Source of the DNA: Akkermansia muciniphila
GTDB lineage: Bacteria; Verrucomicrobiota; Verrucomicrobiia; Limisphaerales; SXTU01
Direction: 5' to 3'
Assembly (NCBI GenBank): GCA_945874145.1
Contig: CAMCFN010000031.1
Location: 1-48,750, forward strand
Length of the DNA: 48,750 nucleotides
The notes beneath the pieces are model-generated. The model saw only the letters and a list, made by a program, of their open reading frames with translations, did no database searches and was not told the origin of the DNA. Below, piece by piece: positions 1-7,860 of the stretch; within the stretch, counting starts at the first letter, position 1; the number at the start of each line of letters is the position of its first letter. The translations under genes and the position numbers were made by a program.

Positions 1-24
1 CGACCAGTTTTGCGCGTGCGGAGC

Positions 25-104
25 AGCTTCACCCCTTTGGGGTTCGGCTGCGCTCGGCTCGCTACGCTCGCCTTCGCTCCGCCTCACCCCAAAGGGGTGA
101 AGCT
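25..104. repeat. Long inverted repeat upstream of the first gene
   Basis: A perfect 19-bp inverted repeat has its left arm at 25-43 and its right arm at 86-104. The arms read agcttcacccctttggggt and its reverse complement. They flank a 42-bp loop rich in short ggctcgct/gctcgcct-like units. The frame of the downstream PQQ-type gene stays open through the element, which would give a meaningless N-terminus, so I treat it as non-coding. It could be a REP/MITE-like palindrome, or a terminator for a gene that ends before the window. Confidence 0.7.
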
Positions 105-165
105 GGAGGGAAGAAAGACAAATTACAGAAGCAGGTTTACACCGGCCCCGGCACGAGCAGCGAGC

Positions 166-1485
166 GTGTTGCGCGTTGCGACGGTCCTGCCACTCATGAC
201 GTTGCTGTGCGGGATGCTGCCGGGTCTCCCGGCGCAAGCGGCTGAAGTCGACAAGCCGCCGTTGTCCCCCTTGGCCTCCACCGATGAGATGCGCTCCCAA
301 TGGCCACGTTTCCGCGGGCCGGGCGGTCTGGGCGTCTCCTCCCACAAGGATGTGCCCGTCGAGTGGGACGGAGCGAGCGGCAAAGGCATCCTCTGGAAGA
401 CAGAGCTCCCGCTGCCCGGGCACAGCTCGCCGATCGTCTGGAAGGACCGTATCTTTCTGAGCGGCGCCGACAAGGATCGCTGTGAGGTCTACTGCCTCGA
501 TGTCCTAGCCGGGACCATCCTCTGGCGAAAGCCAATCTCCAAGGTTGGCGACAGCCCTGCCGCGGTGCCAACGGTCTTCTCGGACGACAATTCCCGCGGT
601 GGCTATGCCGCCTCGACGATGGCTACGGATGGCCGACTCGTCTATGCTATGTTCGCCACGGGAGCCGTCGCGGCGTTCTCCTTCGAGGGGAACCTGGTCT
701 GGGCTAGGAACTTGGGCACCCCGGCCAACGCCTACGGCCATACGGCCTCCCTGCTCACGCACGGGCCGCTCCTGATCGTGCAACTCGACCAGGGGGGCAT
801 GGCGGATGAGAAGCTCTCGGCACTCATCGCCCTGGATGGCGCGACTGGCAAAGAGATCTGGCGGACCACGCCGCGCCCGGTGCCCAACAGCTGGTCCACG
901 CCGATCGTAATCAAGGCTGGCAAACGCGAAGAGCTGATCACCACCGGCAACCCATGGGTAATCGCCTACGATCCCGAAAAGGGGAAAGAGTTTTGGCGGG
1001 TCAAGTGTCTCTGGGGGGATGTGACGCCGTCGCCGGCATTCGGGGACGGCTTGGTGGTGGCGGCGATGGAGAATGCCAAGGGCGCGGCGATCCTGCCGGG
1101 CGGTGAGGGAAATGTAACGGCGACCAGTGTGCTCTGGACCGCCTCCGAAGACCTTCCCGCCATGGCCAGCCCGCTTGTCGCCGCCGCCCGCGTCTTCTTC
1201 GCCACTGGCGACGGGCTGATCGCCTGCCATGATGTGCAGGATGGAACGAGGAGCTGGGCACATGACTTTAAAACAGGATTTCACGCCTCTCCGGCCTTTG
1301 CCGACGGCCGCGTATACGCCTTGGACAAGAAAGGCATCATGCACGTTCTGGCCGCAGGCAAGGAATTCAAGGAGATCGCCGCGTCTCCCCTGGGGGAGCC
1401 CGCGGATGCCTCTCCGGCCTTTGCCGAAGGGCGCCTGTATGTGCGCGGGGTGAAGCATCTCTTCGCGATCGGCAAGAAGCCGTGA
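166..1485 (+). CDS. Secreted PQQ-type beta-propeller protein
   Basis: This is an exported beta-propeller protein of the PQQ-binding-like repeat family. The mature part opens with WPRFRGPGGLG, a hallmark of this family in Verrucomicrobia and Planctomycetes. It then shows repeated blade motifs such as ALDGATGKEIW, AYDPEKGKEFW and CHDVQDGTRSW, with the typical G-x-x-x-W ends. The frame is open from position 10, but its first 50 codons run through a palindromic repeat. I therefore prefer GTG at 166 (VLRVATVLPLMTLLCGMLPG, a signal peptide ending near AQA); ATG at 196 is an alternative. A paralogue lies at 15280. Family members are usually annotated as dehydrogenase-like, but no catalytic residues are evident, so it may be a scaffold or binding protein. 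It stands alone, followed by insertion-sequence debris. Confidence 0.85.
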   Translation: MLRVATVLPLMTLLCGMLPGLPAQAAEVDKPPLSPLASTDEMRSQWPRFRGPGGLGVSSHKDVPVEWDGASGKGILWKTELPLPGHSSPIVWKDRIFLSGADKDRCEVYCLDVLAGTILWRKPISKVGDSPAAVPTVFSDDNSRGGYAASTMATDGRLVYAMFATGAVAAFSFEGNLVWARNLGTPANAYGHTASLLTHGPLLIVQLDQGGMADEKLSALIALDGATGKEIWRTTPRPVPNSWSTPIVIKAGKREELITTGNPWVIAYDPEKGKEFWRVKCLWGDVTPSPAFGDGLVVAAMENAKGAAILPGGEGNVTATSVLWTASEDLPAMASPLVAAARVFFATGDGLIACHDVQDGTRSWAHDFKTGFHASPAFADGRVYALDKKGIMHVLAAGKEFKEIAASPLGEPADASPAFAEGRLYVRGVKHLFAIGKKP

Positions 1486-1574
1486 GGTTGCGAGGCTGAA
1501 TAGTAATTTCGTCGGTTCGGCGGCCCAAATGGTTCCCGTCGGGGATCGCGCAGGCTGATCCGTTTTTACAATGC

Positions 1575-1799
1575 GCCGCGGACTACCCGGAGGTGCTCTT
1601 CACGTTCCTGGCGGAGCGCTACGAGCGGCGCAGCGTGATGATCACGAGCAACCTTGTGTTCTCGAAGTGGGACCAGATCTTCAAGGACCCGATGACCACC
1701 ATGGCCGCGATCGACCGGCTCGTGCATCACTCGCTGATCCTGGAGTTTACGGGCGAGAGCGTGCGCGCTCAAAAAGCCCAGGTGCGCGAACAGAAATGA
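1575..1799 (+). pseudogene. IstB C-terminal remnant (IS21 family)
   Basis: About 75 codons encode the C-terminal end of an IstB-like ATPase, the transposition helper of IS21-family elements. The text EVLFTFLAERYERRS, VMITSNLVFSKW and AAIDRLVHHSLILEF matches the family's conserved sensor and arginine-finger region. Walker A and Walker B parts are absent, and no istA transposase is nearby. The reading frame ends at a normal stop, so this is the 3' end of an IS21-type element whose remainder has been deleted. It is immediately followed by a long hairpin and pieces of a different transposase. Confidence 0.85.
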
Positions 1800-1807
1800 T
1801 CGTGCCC

Positions 1808-1876
1808 TTTGCCCCGGTGGTTCCACTGCGTCCTTGGCGCTGCGCGCCAAGGACTCCGTACCACCACCGGGGCAAA
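1808..1876. repeat. Nested long hairpin between two IS relics
   Basis: Outer arms tttgccccggtggt (1808-1821) and accaccggggcaaa (1863-1876) are perfect complements. Inside them tccttggcg pairs with cgccaagga, so the whole 69 bp can fold into one long hairpin. It sits between the IstB tail and the IS1182-like fragments. It could be a terminator-like structure, the end of an element, or a small non-autonomous palindromic element. Confidence 0.65.
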
Positions 1877-1895
1877 TCATCCCCCAGAACACCCC

Positions 1896-2220
1896 AGCGA
1901 CTACAACGTGCAGGGGACGGTGGACGTGCAGCACGGCCTCATCTTAGCCGAGGCCGCGGGGCCCGCGCGGCCAACGACCGGCAGCAACTAACTCCGCTGG
2001 CCACCCCAGCGGGAAGACGAAGGACGGGCAAGCCGTGTGCCCGAAGGAGAAACTTCCCTCCGACGCGGCGGCCGACGTGTGTCACTTGCCCCGGCGGGCA
2101 GGCCTTACCCTTCAAGAAGCAGCACTTCAACCGGGATCAGGAACAAGGCCTCTACCATGACCGGGCTGCCTGCCCCACCTGCGCCCGGCGCAAACCATAC
2201 ACAACCGGGGAGCTGCCGGG
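1896..2220 (+). pseudogene. Frameshifted IS1182-like transposase remnant
   Basis: Two pieces of an IS1182-type DDE transposase lie in different frames. The first (from about 1899) reads DYNVQGTVDVQHGLILAE, resembling the family motif GYNVQTAVD...H.LIV that contains a catalytic aspartate. The second (about 2080-2205) reads TCPGGQALPF, then LYHDRAACPTCARR. It resembles the Cys-rich insertion of the family (Y-x-CPAGxxL...ACxxCPxxxxC). The pieces are collinear but not in one frame, and both ends are missing, so the gene is dead. The family assignment rests on motif recall, without an alignment. Confidence 0.65.
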
Positions 2221-2290
2221 TGATTGGGCGCCATGCGCAGGAAGCGGCGGCGGGGCAGCAGCAGCCGGGTGCCGTCGATGATAGCCGCAG

Positions 2291-2518
2291 TCAGCCCTGA
2301 TGGTAGCGGCGGTTGAAATCGCGGGCGAGGTAGTGCTCCACGGTTTTGAACTGCTCCAGCCAGTGCTGGTATTCCGCCGACTGCTCCTGACCACGCGTCT
2401 TCAGGTCGTCAAGCATGGCTTGATAGCCAAATTGGTGGTCTTGCAGGAAGGTGAAGTAGAGCTTGTCGTCCCACTCAGAGACTTCATCCGGCAACTCGAA
2501 GATGCGGGGGAGATCCAT
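2291..2518 (-). CDS. Small hypothetical protein downstream of jag
   Basis: This 75-residue soluble, acidic protein is rich in aromatic residues (IFELPDEVSEWDDKLYFTFLQ...FGYQAMLDD...YQHWLEQFKTVEHYLARDF). I do not recognise the family. A GTG four codons upstream (2530) is also possible, but ATG at 2518 is more natural. It lies 48 bp downstream of the KH/R3H gene on the same strand, so it is probably the last gene of the rpmH-rnpA-yidD-yidC-jag operon. No export signal or membrane segment is visible. Confidence 0.6.
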   Translation of the reverse strand: MDLPRIFELPDEVSEWDDKLYFTFLQDHQFGYQAMLDDLKTRGQEQSAEYQHWLEQFKTVEHYLARDFNRRYHQG

Positions 2519-2566
2519 GACGACTGACACGATCAGGGGATGAGTTGAACGCGATTCGCGGGGGCT

Positions 2567-3025
2567 TTACTCCTTGCGCTTGGGGCGCAGCAGCATGGCC
2601 TTCTTATCGGTGCCTTCGACCTCGACACTCTGCGTCTCAAGGTCCGGATCATCCCGCAGCGCCTGATGCACGACGCGGCGGTCGTAGGCGTTCATTGGCT
2701 CCAGCTCGACGATGTCGCCCCACTTGCGGACCTTGTCAGCGGCTTCCTTCGCCCGCTTGATGAGCACCTCACGGGCCTGGGCACGGTAGCCGCCCACATC
2801 CACCGTGATGCGCGGGGCCTCGGGATCGGCATTGAAGCAGATGCGGTTGGCCAGATACTGGAGGTCGCCCAGCACCTGCCCATGACGGCCAATGAGCCGG
2901 TTGGAATCGGCACACTGGACGTCCAGAAAAAGACCGCCGTCATCAAGCTTTTGCTCGGTGAGAGTGGGCTCGAAGCCCATGAGTTTCAGCAGATCGTTGA
3001 GGATGGTTTTGGGTTCGGTGGGCAT
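2567..3025 (-). CDS. jag: KH/R3H RNA-binding protein, Jag/KhpB-like
   Basis: This 152-residue protein is a Jag/KhpB (EloR)-type RNA-binding protein. The KH motif (LIGRHGQVLGDLQYLANR, around residues 43-60) is followed by an R3H domain with the diagnostic ELEPMNAYDRRVVHQAL stretch (around 107-123). The N-terminal Jag-N domain found in Firmicutes homologues is absent. The usual role of the family is RNA binding linked to cell-envelope synthesis. Its place directly after yidC matches the conserved order in most bacteria. It starts at ATG 3025, 24 bp from the end of yidC. Confidence 0.93.
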   Translation of the reverse strand: MPTEPKTILNDLLKLMGFEPTLTEQKLDDGGLFLDVQCADSNRLIGRHGQVLGDLQYLANRICFNADPEAPRITVDVGGYRAQAREVLIKRAKEAADKVRKWGDIVELEPMNAYDRRVVHQALRDDPDLETQSVEVEGTDKKAMLLRPKRKE

Positions 3026-3049
3026 GACAGGGAGTTGGGATTGAAATAA

Positions 3050-4846
3050 CTAGCGTTTCTTCGGCTTCTCGGCTTCGATTTTTGCGGGGGTGCTTTTGCC
3101 AAGGGCGGCTTTCTTTTCGTCCTGAAGTTTGGTGAGCTTCGTTTGCAGGATGGTAAGCACGTTTTGAACGGTCCAGTAAAGGGTCAGGGCGGCGCTGAAC
3201 CGATAGAGAATGAACACGAACATCATGGGCATATATTTCATGATCTTCTGCTGCATCGGGTCCATGCCCGGAGAAGGCGGAGCGAGGCGCGCCTGATAAA
3301 ACATGGTCACGGCCATGACGATGGGCAGCGGGTTGAGCGGGAAGCCGAACAGGTAGGCCACCGTGTCTTCCTGTGAGAGGTCGTGCGCCCAGAGGAATTC
3401 CTGTCCACGCAGCTCGATGCAGCTCTGAAGCATCGTGTAGAAGCCGATGAACACGGGGAATTGCACGAGCATCGGAAGGCAGCCAGCCATCGGGTTAACC
3501 TTGTTCTCGCGATAGAATTCCATGGTCTTCTGCTGCACCTTCGCGGGGTCTTCCTTGTATTTCTCCTGGATGAGCTTCATCTGCGGTGCCAGCTCGCTCA
3601 TGCGCTTCATCGAGCGGGTGCTGATGGCGGTGAGCGGCCAGAACAGCAACTTGATGATAACGGTGATGGCGATGATGCACCACGCGTAGTTCAAGCCAAA
3701 GGAGTGGAGCCCGTTCATCGAGACGAGCAGCCCCTTGGCGAAGAAGCCAAAGAACCCGCCGTAATCCATGATGAGGTCCAAATTGTTCCCCATCTGCTTC
3801 GCCTGCCGGGCCAGCGTTTGGTATTCCTTAGGCCCCACAAAGAATGTGAACTCACGATGCACCGCGTTGGTCGGACCGGGGAACAGCGTCTGCCCGGGAT
3901 ATACAAACGCGCTCTGAAACCCGAACGGCTTGGCCACGGGGGTGTCGCCCTCGGGCACATCAGCCCGATCATGAGGCGGCAGAGCAACGTGGCGGGTGAG
4001 GAGCTGGGCGGCCGCCTGCTTGGGCACCGCCGTCATGGTGAAGAACTGGTTTTGTGCTGCCGCCCAGACAATCTTCCCCTCCACCTTGTGCTCCGTGCGG
4101 CGCGTGCCGGGGAAGCAACCGAGGGTGGCATTTTCAAACCATGCATCGCCGATTGAATCGCTCTTCTCCCCGTCATACCAACTGAGTTTCATCAACGGCC
4201 CCTTGTCGAGCGGGTTGATCGGGGTGGCCGTCCCGAACACCCATTCCTGCGCCGGAAGCGGGATCGCCTCGCCCTTGGTGTTCTCCAGCCAGACACTCAC
4301 ATGCAGCAGGTAGTTGGTGCCGGGGGTGAACTCCTTCACGACCCGCAAGCCGTTGGGCAACAGCTTTTCCGCACGCATCCCCTGCCCTGCCTTGGCCAGC
4401 GTGAACAAACCATCACCCTGCACCAGCTCACCCCCAAGAATCGTCATGGCTGCGACGGGAGCCTTCGTGTTGAGCGTCACCACACGGTCGGGCTCGGTGA
4501 CTTTCCGATTGCCGACGATTTTTGGAAATCGTTTAAGCTCGGCAAACTTCAGGCCACCGCCATGCGACGTGAAGGTGTAGCGCACCTCGGCTGTTTCGAG
4601 CACCAGCAATTTCTCCTGCGCCGTGGGGGCCACCCACTGGGTCGGCGCGGTTGGAGCCGCTGGCAGCGCGGGCGTTGGCAAGTTGGTGCCGCTGACGCCC
4701 CCCGGATTAGTAGCGGTGGCCACGGTGTTGGTCATCTTCACCATTGGCCGCGGCGGCGGTGGCGGATACAGGAATTCGACAAGTTTGAACCAGCTGACAA
4801 TCAGCAGGAACGCGACGAGCAGAATGGTGATGGATTTTCGGTCCAT
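3050..4846 (-). CDS. yidC: Membrane protein insertase YidC
   Basis: YidC inserts and folds inner-membrane proteins, alone or with SecYEG. The 598-residue length fits the Gram-negative form. There is an N-terminal transmembrane helix (MDRKSITILLVAFLLIVSWF), a Pro-rich linker, a large periplasmic beta-domain (about 90-350) and then the conserved five-helix core. The core carries family text such as SMKRMSELAPQMKLIQEKY, NPMAGCLPMLVQFPVFIGFY and YWTVQNVLTILQ. ATG 4846 is chosen because it begins the first helix; the frame is open further upstream but there overlaps yidD. It follows yidD by 7 bp. The basic C-terminus (KPKKR) is common for ribosome contact. Confidence 0.97.
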   Translation of the reverse strand: MDRKSITILLVAFLLIVSWFKLVEFLYPPPPPRPMVKMTNTVATATNPGGVSGTNLPTPALPAAPTAPTQWVAPTAQEKLLVLETAEVRYTFTSHGGGLKFAELKRFPKIVGNRKVTEPDRVVTLNTKAPVAAMTILGGELVQGDGLFTLAKAGQGMRAEKLLPNGLRVVKEFTPGTNYLLHVSVWLENTKGEAIPLPAQEWVFGTATPINPLDKGPLMKLSWYDGEKSDSIGDAWFENATLGCFPGTRRTEHKVEGKIVWAAAQNQFFTMTAVPKQAAAQLLTRHVALPPHDRADVPEGDTPVAKPFGFQSAFVYPGQTLFPGPTNAVHREFTFFVGPKEYQTLARQAKQMGNNLDLIMDYGGFFGFFAKGLLVSMNGLHSFGLNYAWCIIAITVIIKLLFWPLTAISTRSMKRMSELAPQMKLIQEKYKEDPAKVQQKTMEFYRENKVNPMAGCLPMLVQFPVFIGFYTMLQSCIELRGQEFLWAHDLSQEDTVAYLFGFPLNPLPIVMAVTMFYQARLAPPSPGMDPMQQKIMKYMPMMFVFILYRFSAALTLYWTVQNVLTILQTKLTKLQDEKKAALGKSTPAKIEAEKPKKR

Positions 4847-4853
4847 GAAAATT

Positions 4854-5132
4854 TTAGAAGGAAGCTTGCGTAACGGACCGCGGGACAGCCGGTTCATCGG
4901 CCGCTGGGACAGGGTCACAGCCACAACCACCCCACGGCTGACAGCGGGCCAAGCGTCGAAGCGCGAGCCAGCCACCACGCAGTGCGCCACGCCGGCGAAC
5001 CGCCTCCATGGCATAGGCCGAGCAGGTCGGCTCGAAGCGGCAGGCCGCGCCAAAGAGCGCAGTTATCACCGGCGAGATGAACCACTGATAAAGCCGGAGA
5101 CCGATCAACAGGCTATGCTGGGCGAAATTCAA
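4854..5132 (-). CDS. yidD: Membrane protein insertion efficiency factor YidD
   Basis: This 92-residue protein of the YidD (DUF37) family assists YidC. The signature [19 protein letters not shown] and the later [18 protein letters not shown] are unmistakable, including the three or four conserved cysteines. The N-terminal amphipathic helix ([15 protein letters not shown]) is predicted to lie on the membrane. It lies between rnpA and yidC in the conserved order, about 40 bp from rnpA and 7 bp from yidC. Confidence 0.96.
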   Translation of the reverse strand: MNFAQHSLLIGLRLYQWFISPVITALFGAACRFEPTCSAYAMEAVRRRGALRGGWLALRRLARCQPWGGCGCDPVPAADEPAVPRSVTQASF

Positions 5133-5173
5133 AATGGGCTGGTGAACTGGAAATTGGCGCGGCGCGAAAACAG

Positions 5174-5545
5174 CTAGCCCCGGAGGAGGCCAGCGGCGCG
5201 CAAGGCGCTCAGATAATCGCGGTTCACCTCCGCGAAGGGCTTGCCGGCGATTGAATTCCGCGCCACGAGCACGACTTCAGCCGGCACGCGCAATAGATGT
5301 TGATGGAGTCGGAAGACCTCCCGGAGTAAGCGCTTGGCCCGCGCACGAACCACGGCATTGCCAATTCGCTTCGCGGCGACGACCCCCAACCTGCTGCGAC
5401 CTTCCGGCGGCCGTTCCCCCCAGTTCAAAAGCAGGCAGCCCCGAGCTAGGCGACGGCCAGCAGTTTTCAGACGAAGAAAATCCCGTGGCTGCTTGAGCCG
5501 CTGGCTGGCCCCAAGTGTCAACCGCGTGGACGCGCCGGCAGGCAT
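5174..5545 (-). CDS. rnpA: Ribonuclease P protein component
   Basis: This is the protein subunit of RNase P, which helps the RNA subunit mature tRNA 5' ends. From ATG 5545 it has 123 residues, a normal size. Recognisable text includes [34 protein letters not shown] and LLREVFR. The so-called RNR motif normally reads RNRxKR; here it is RARAKR, with alanine where asparagine is expected. The start is placed 7 bp after the rpmH stop. The frame is open further upstream, but that part overlaps rpmH in another frame and has no family resemblance. Confidence 0.93.
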   Translation of the reverse strand: MPAGASTRLTLGASQRLKQPRDFLRLKTAGRRLARGCLLLNWGERPPEGRSRLGVVAAKRIGNAVVRARAKRLLREVFRLHQHLLRVPAEVVLVARNSIAGKPFAEVNRDYLSALRAAGLLRG

Positions 5546-5552
5546 GACGGGC

Positions 5553-5690
5553 TCACACCGGGGTGAGGCGCTTGCGGCCCACGCGGCGGCGATTGGCGAG
5601 GACTTTTCGGCCGCCCCGGGTGGCCATGCGGGCACGGAAACCATGCTGGCGCTGACGGCGAATTTTCGACGGTTGATACTGGCGTTTCAT
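5553..5690 (-). CDS. rpmH: Ribosomal protein bL34
   Basis: A 45-codon gene encodes the large-subunit protein bL34. It starts [18 protein letters not shown], continues with [17 protein letters not shown] and [10 protein letters not shown], and ends in Val. This matches the family across its whole length. The gene is read from ATG at 5688-5690 to TGA at 5553-5555. It heads the rpmH-rnpA-yidD-yidC-jag cluster. The dnaA gene, often found upstream of rpmH, is not in the adjacent sequence. Confidence 0.98.
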   Translation of the reverse strand: MKRQYQPSKIRRQRQHGFRARMATRGGRKVLANRRRVGRKRLTPV

Positions 5691-5760
5691 AGGCTTAAGG
5701 CTTTCCTGCGTCGTTCTTACCGGTGGCGCACCAACGGCCCCGCCAAAAAGCGGAACGCGC

Positions 5761-5788
5761 AGGGTAGCGAAGGAAGGGGGGGTGTCAA
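5761..5788 (-). promoter_or_regulatory. Candidate sigma-70-type promoter for rpmH operon
   Basis: On the minus strand a perfect TTGACA (5783-5788) is followed after 16 bp by TACCCT (5761-5766), a weak -10. The pair ends about 70 bp upstream of the rpmH start. The spacer is C-rich. The rest of the gap up to 5984 shows only a small 6-bp hairpin (5864-5890) and no clear DnaA boxes. Confidence 0.45.
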
Positions 5789-5984
5789 GCGTTGCGCCCG
5801 ATTTGCGCCCGATTTACTGACAACGAGGTTCCGGGAACGACGCGGAGCGCGAGGAAAGCCACTGGAGCGGCGTCCTTCCAGCCTCGCTCCCACCCGGCTC
5901 GGGGCCAGCAGGACACTAAATTATGCCGCACGAGCCAAGCCTTCCTGATTATCCCCTCGCGCATTTGTCCTCCTCTCCGGCTGA

Positions 5985-6314
5985 GTCATTAACCTCTCGC
6001 CTGACAAACCGCGCGTCTTCCGCGACGCCTTCCGCGTGGTCCGGCCCGGCGGCAGACTGGCCATCGCCGACACCGTCCGCACCGCCGACCTGCCCGCCAA
6101 CAACTTCGCCGACCTCGCCGCGCACTGCGGCTGCGTGGCTGGCGCGGCGTCCGTCGAGGAGTTGGAAACGATGCTGCACGACGCGGGCTTCTTGGACATC
6201 CGCATCCAGCCCGTGGACACAAGCCGCGCGTTCATCCACGAATGGCTCCCCGGCAAGAACCCCGGTGACTACGTCCTCTCCGCGAGCATCGAGGCGGTGA
6301 AGCCCGTCGCGTGA
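5985..6314 (+). pseudogene. arsM: C-terminal fragment of arsenite methyltransferase
   Basis: About 109 codons match the C-terminal third of ArsM-type SAM-dependent methyltransferases. They read VINLSPDKPRVFRDAFRVV, then RPGGRLAIADTV, HCGCVAGAASVEELETML, and finally HEWLPGKNPGDYVLSASIEA. The N-terminal Rossmann glycine motif and the substrate cysteines are missing, and an in-frame stop lies just before V (5982). It is therefore a truncated gene, although translation from GTG 6036 is conceivable. No arsR, arsC or acr3 is nearby. The family normally methylates As(III). Confidence 0.85.
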
Positions 6315-6403
6315 AAGTGCTGGAGCCTTGACCGCCGTTCCCGGCGAAATAGCATCCACCCATCGCCCGTGTCTTGGCTCAACGCATTCATTTTTTCACC
6401 ACC

Positions 6404-6685
6404 ATGCGCCACTTCAAGCTCCCGCTCATCGTCACTGCCGTCAGTCTGGTCGTAGCCATCATCGCCGGCGTCGCCATCGTGACCGTCATTCACCGGGCCA
6501 AGGTTTCCGACCGCGAGAATCAGGCGCGCGCGGAGAAGCTCGGCGGTGGAGTGGGGATTGGCGTGTTGCTCATCATCACGCCCTTCTGGCTGATAGGCGC
6601 ATCCAAGTTCGGCAAGGAACGCCGCGCCGCCCTCGCAGCAGAGCAGCCCGCGAAGGCTGGAACTGACGCCGGGAACGGCGAGTGA
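6404..6685 (+). CDS. Small two-helix membrane protein
   Basis: This 93-residue protein has two predicted membrane helices: LPLIVTAVSLVVAIIAGVAIV (about 6-26) and GGGVGIGVLLIITPFWLIGA (about 45-64). A short charged loop separates them and the tail is charged. I do not recognise the family. ATG 6404 is preferred over the in-frame TTG at 6374. It follows the ArsM fragment on the same strand and converges with the SGNH hydrolase gene. Confidence 0.5.
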   Translation: MRHFKLPLIVTAVSLVVAIIAGVAIVTVIHRAKVSDRENQARAEKLGGGVGIGVLLIITPFWLIGASKFGKERRAALAAEQPAKAGTDAGNGE

Positions 6686-6727
6686 TTTAGGCTGCGAGTT
6701 ACGCGACCTTCGCCGACCAACTGCTGC

Positions 6728-7711
6728 CTACTTCGCCTTCGCGACCTCGGCAATCTTCGCCTCCAGCTCGGTCCACTTCTCCTTCGCTTCCGCCACGGGC
6801 ACGCCCTTCTTCATGCCGGGGCGCAGGTGGCCGCACTCGTTGAGCCACGCGTCCTTCATGATGCCCTGCCGTTGCGCGATGAGTTTCAGCAATTCCGCGC
6901 CGCGCGGGTGGATGGACGCGAGGAAGCCCGCGCCGTCCTTGGCCTCGGCGAGCTTGTCCTCGGGGGCCTTGAACGCCCGCAGCACCTCGCGCGCGATGAG
7001 CCAGTGGCCGGTGGCGTTGATGTGGACGCCGTCGCCCGCGAGCTTGAAGGCCGGGTCGCGCTCGCGCTCGGAAGCGATGAACTTCGCCATCGGGAAATGC
7101 GTGTCGAAGGCCACCCAGCCCTGCGCGCGCTGGCCCACGAGCCATTCGGAGTAGCGGTCGAGGACGGTGTGGTAGCCCTCGAAGGGCTGCTTGTATTCCG
7201 GCAGGCCGGCGGGCAGAAGGCGGGCCTTGATGGGCATTGGGTCGAAGACCGGCGGCGTGATGTGAACGACCTTTGCGCCGATGGCCGCGGACTTCTTGCG
7301 GAGCAGTTCCATGCCCTCGCGATACTTGGCGAAGCGCTCCTCGCTGAACGGATAATACATCCCGCAGTTCATCCCGTAACAGGCGACGATGAGGTCGGGC
7401 TTGGCCTTGGCGAGCACGCGGTCAAGGCGCTCGTGGACGGTGGGGCGGGGAAACGCGCCGCCCGCATGGCCCGGTTCGCTCAAGCCGCTGACGGTCTCAC
7501 TGGGCAAACCGATGTTGATGAACTCGACCGCGCGGTCGGGATGCTCAACGCGGAAGGCAGCCTCCAGAATGTCCACGTATTGCCCCGCGTAAGTAATGCT
7601 GTCACCGAGAAAGACGATGCGCTTGACGCCGTCCATGAGGGACTTGTCGGCGGCGGAGACGGAGGTGATGGCGGCGAGGAGTAACGCGGCGAGAATGGGC
7701 AGTGGTTTCAT
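6728..7711 (-). CDS. Secreted SGNH/GDSL hydrolase
   Basis: This 327-residue exported esterase-type hydrolase starts with a clear signal peptide (MKPLPILAALLLAAITSVSA). Block I is VFLGDSITYAG with the nucleophilic serine near residue 38. The block III Asn is in CYGMNCGM, and block V is DGVHINATGHWLIA, supplying the Asp and His. Such proteins in Verrucomicrobia are usually acetyl-xylan or other carbohydrate esterases; the substrate here is unknown. It lies alone between convergent and tandem neighbours. A large palindrome lies just upstream. Confidence 0.92.
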   Translation of the reverse strand: MKPLPILAALLLAAITSVSAADKSLMDGVKRIVFLGDSITYAGQYVDILEAAFRVEHPDRAVEFINIGLPSETVSGLSEPGHAGGAFPRPTVHERLDRVLAKAKPDLIVACYGMNCGMYYPFSEERFAKYREGMELLRKKSAAIGAKVVHITPPVFDPMPIKARLLPAGLPEYKQPFEGYHTVLDRYSEWLVGQRAQGWVAFDTHFPMAKFIASERERDPAFKLAGDGVHINATGHWLIAREVLRAFKAPEDKLAEAKDGAGFLASIHPRGAELLKLIAQRQGIMKDAWLNECGHLRPGMKKGVPVAEAKEKWTELEAKIAEVAKAK

Positions 7712-7763
7712 GTGATTGAATGGGCCAAGCGTAGGCCGTTCCGCTCACGGACGGCAAGCGCGA

Positions 7764-7858
7764 GTGCCGGCGGTTTGCACCCGCCGTCCGCAGCATCTGG
7801 TAGCACAACGGTTCGCTGCCTTCGCACGCGCCCTACGGTGATTGCAAATCGCCGGCAC
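7764..7858. repeat. Palindromic element, 16-bp arms with one mismatch
   Basis: Arm gtgccggcggtttgca (7764-7779) pairs with tgcaaatcgccggcac (7843-7858) except for one position. The 63-bp interior has weaker internal pairing. It fills most of the gap between the metallopeptidase stop and the SGNH hydrolase start, both on the minus strand. It may be a terminator-like structure or a mobile palindrome. Confidence 0.55.
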
Positions 7859-7860
7859 CT

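Noticed and set aside
5691..5984. Replication origin next to rpmH
   Set aside because: No cluster of DnaA boxes and no AT-rich unwinding region, and dnaA is absent.
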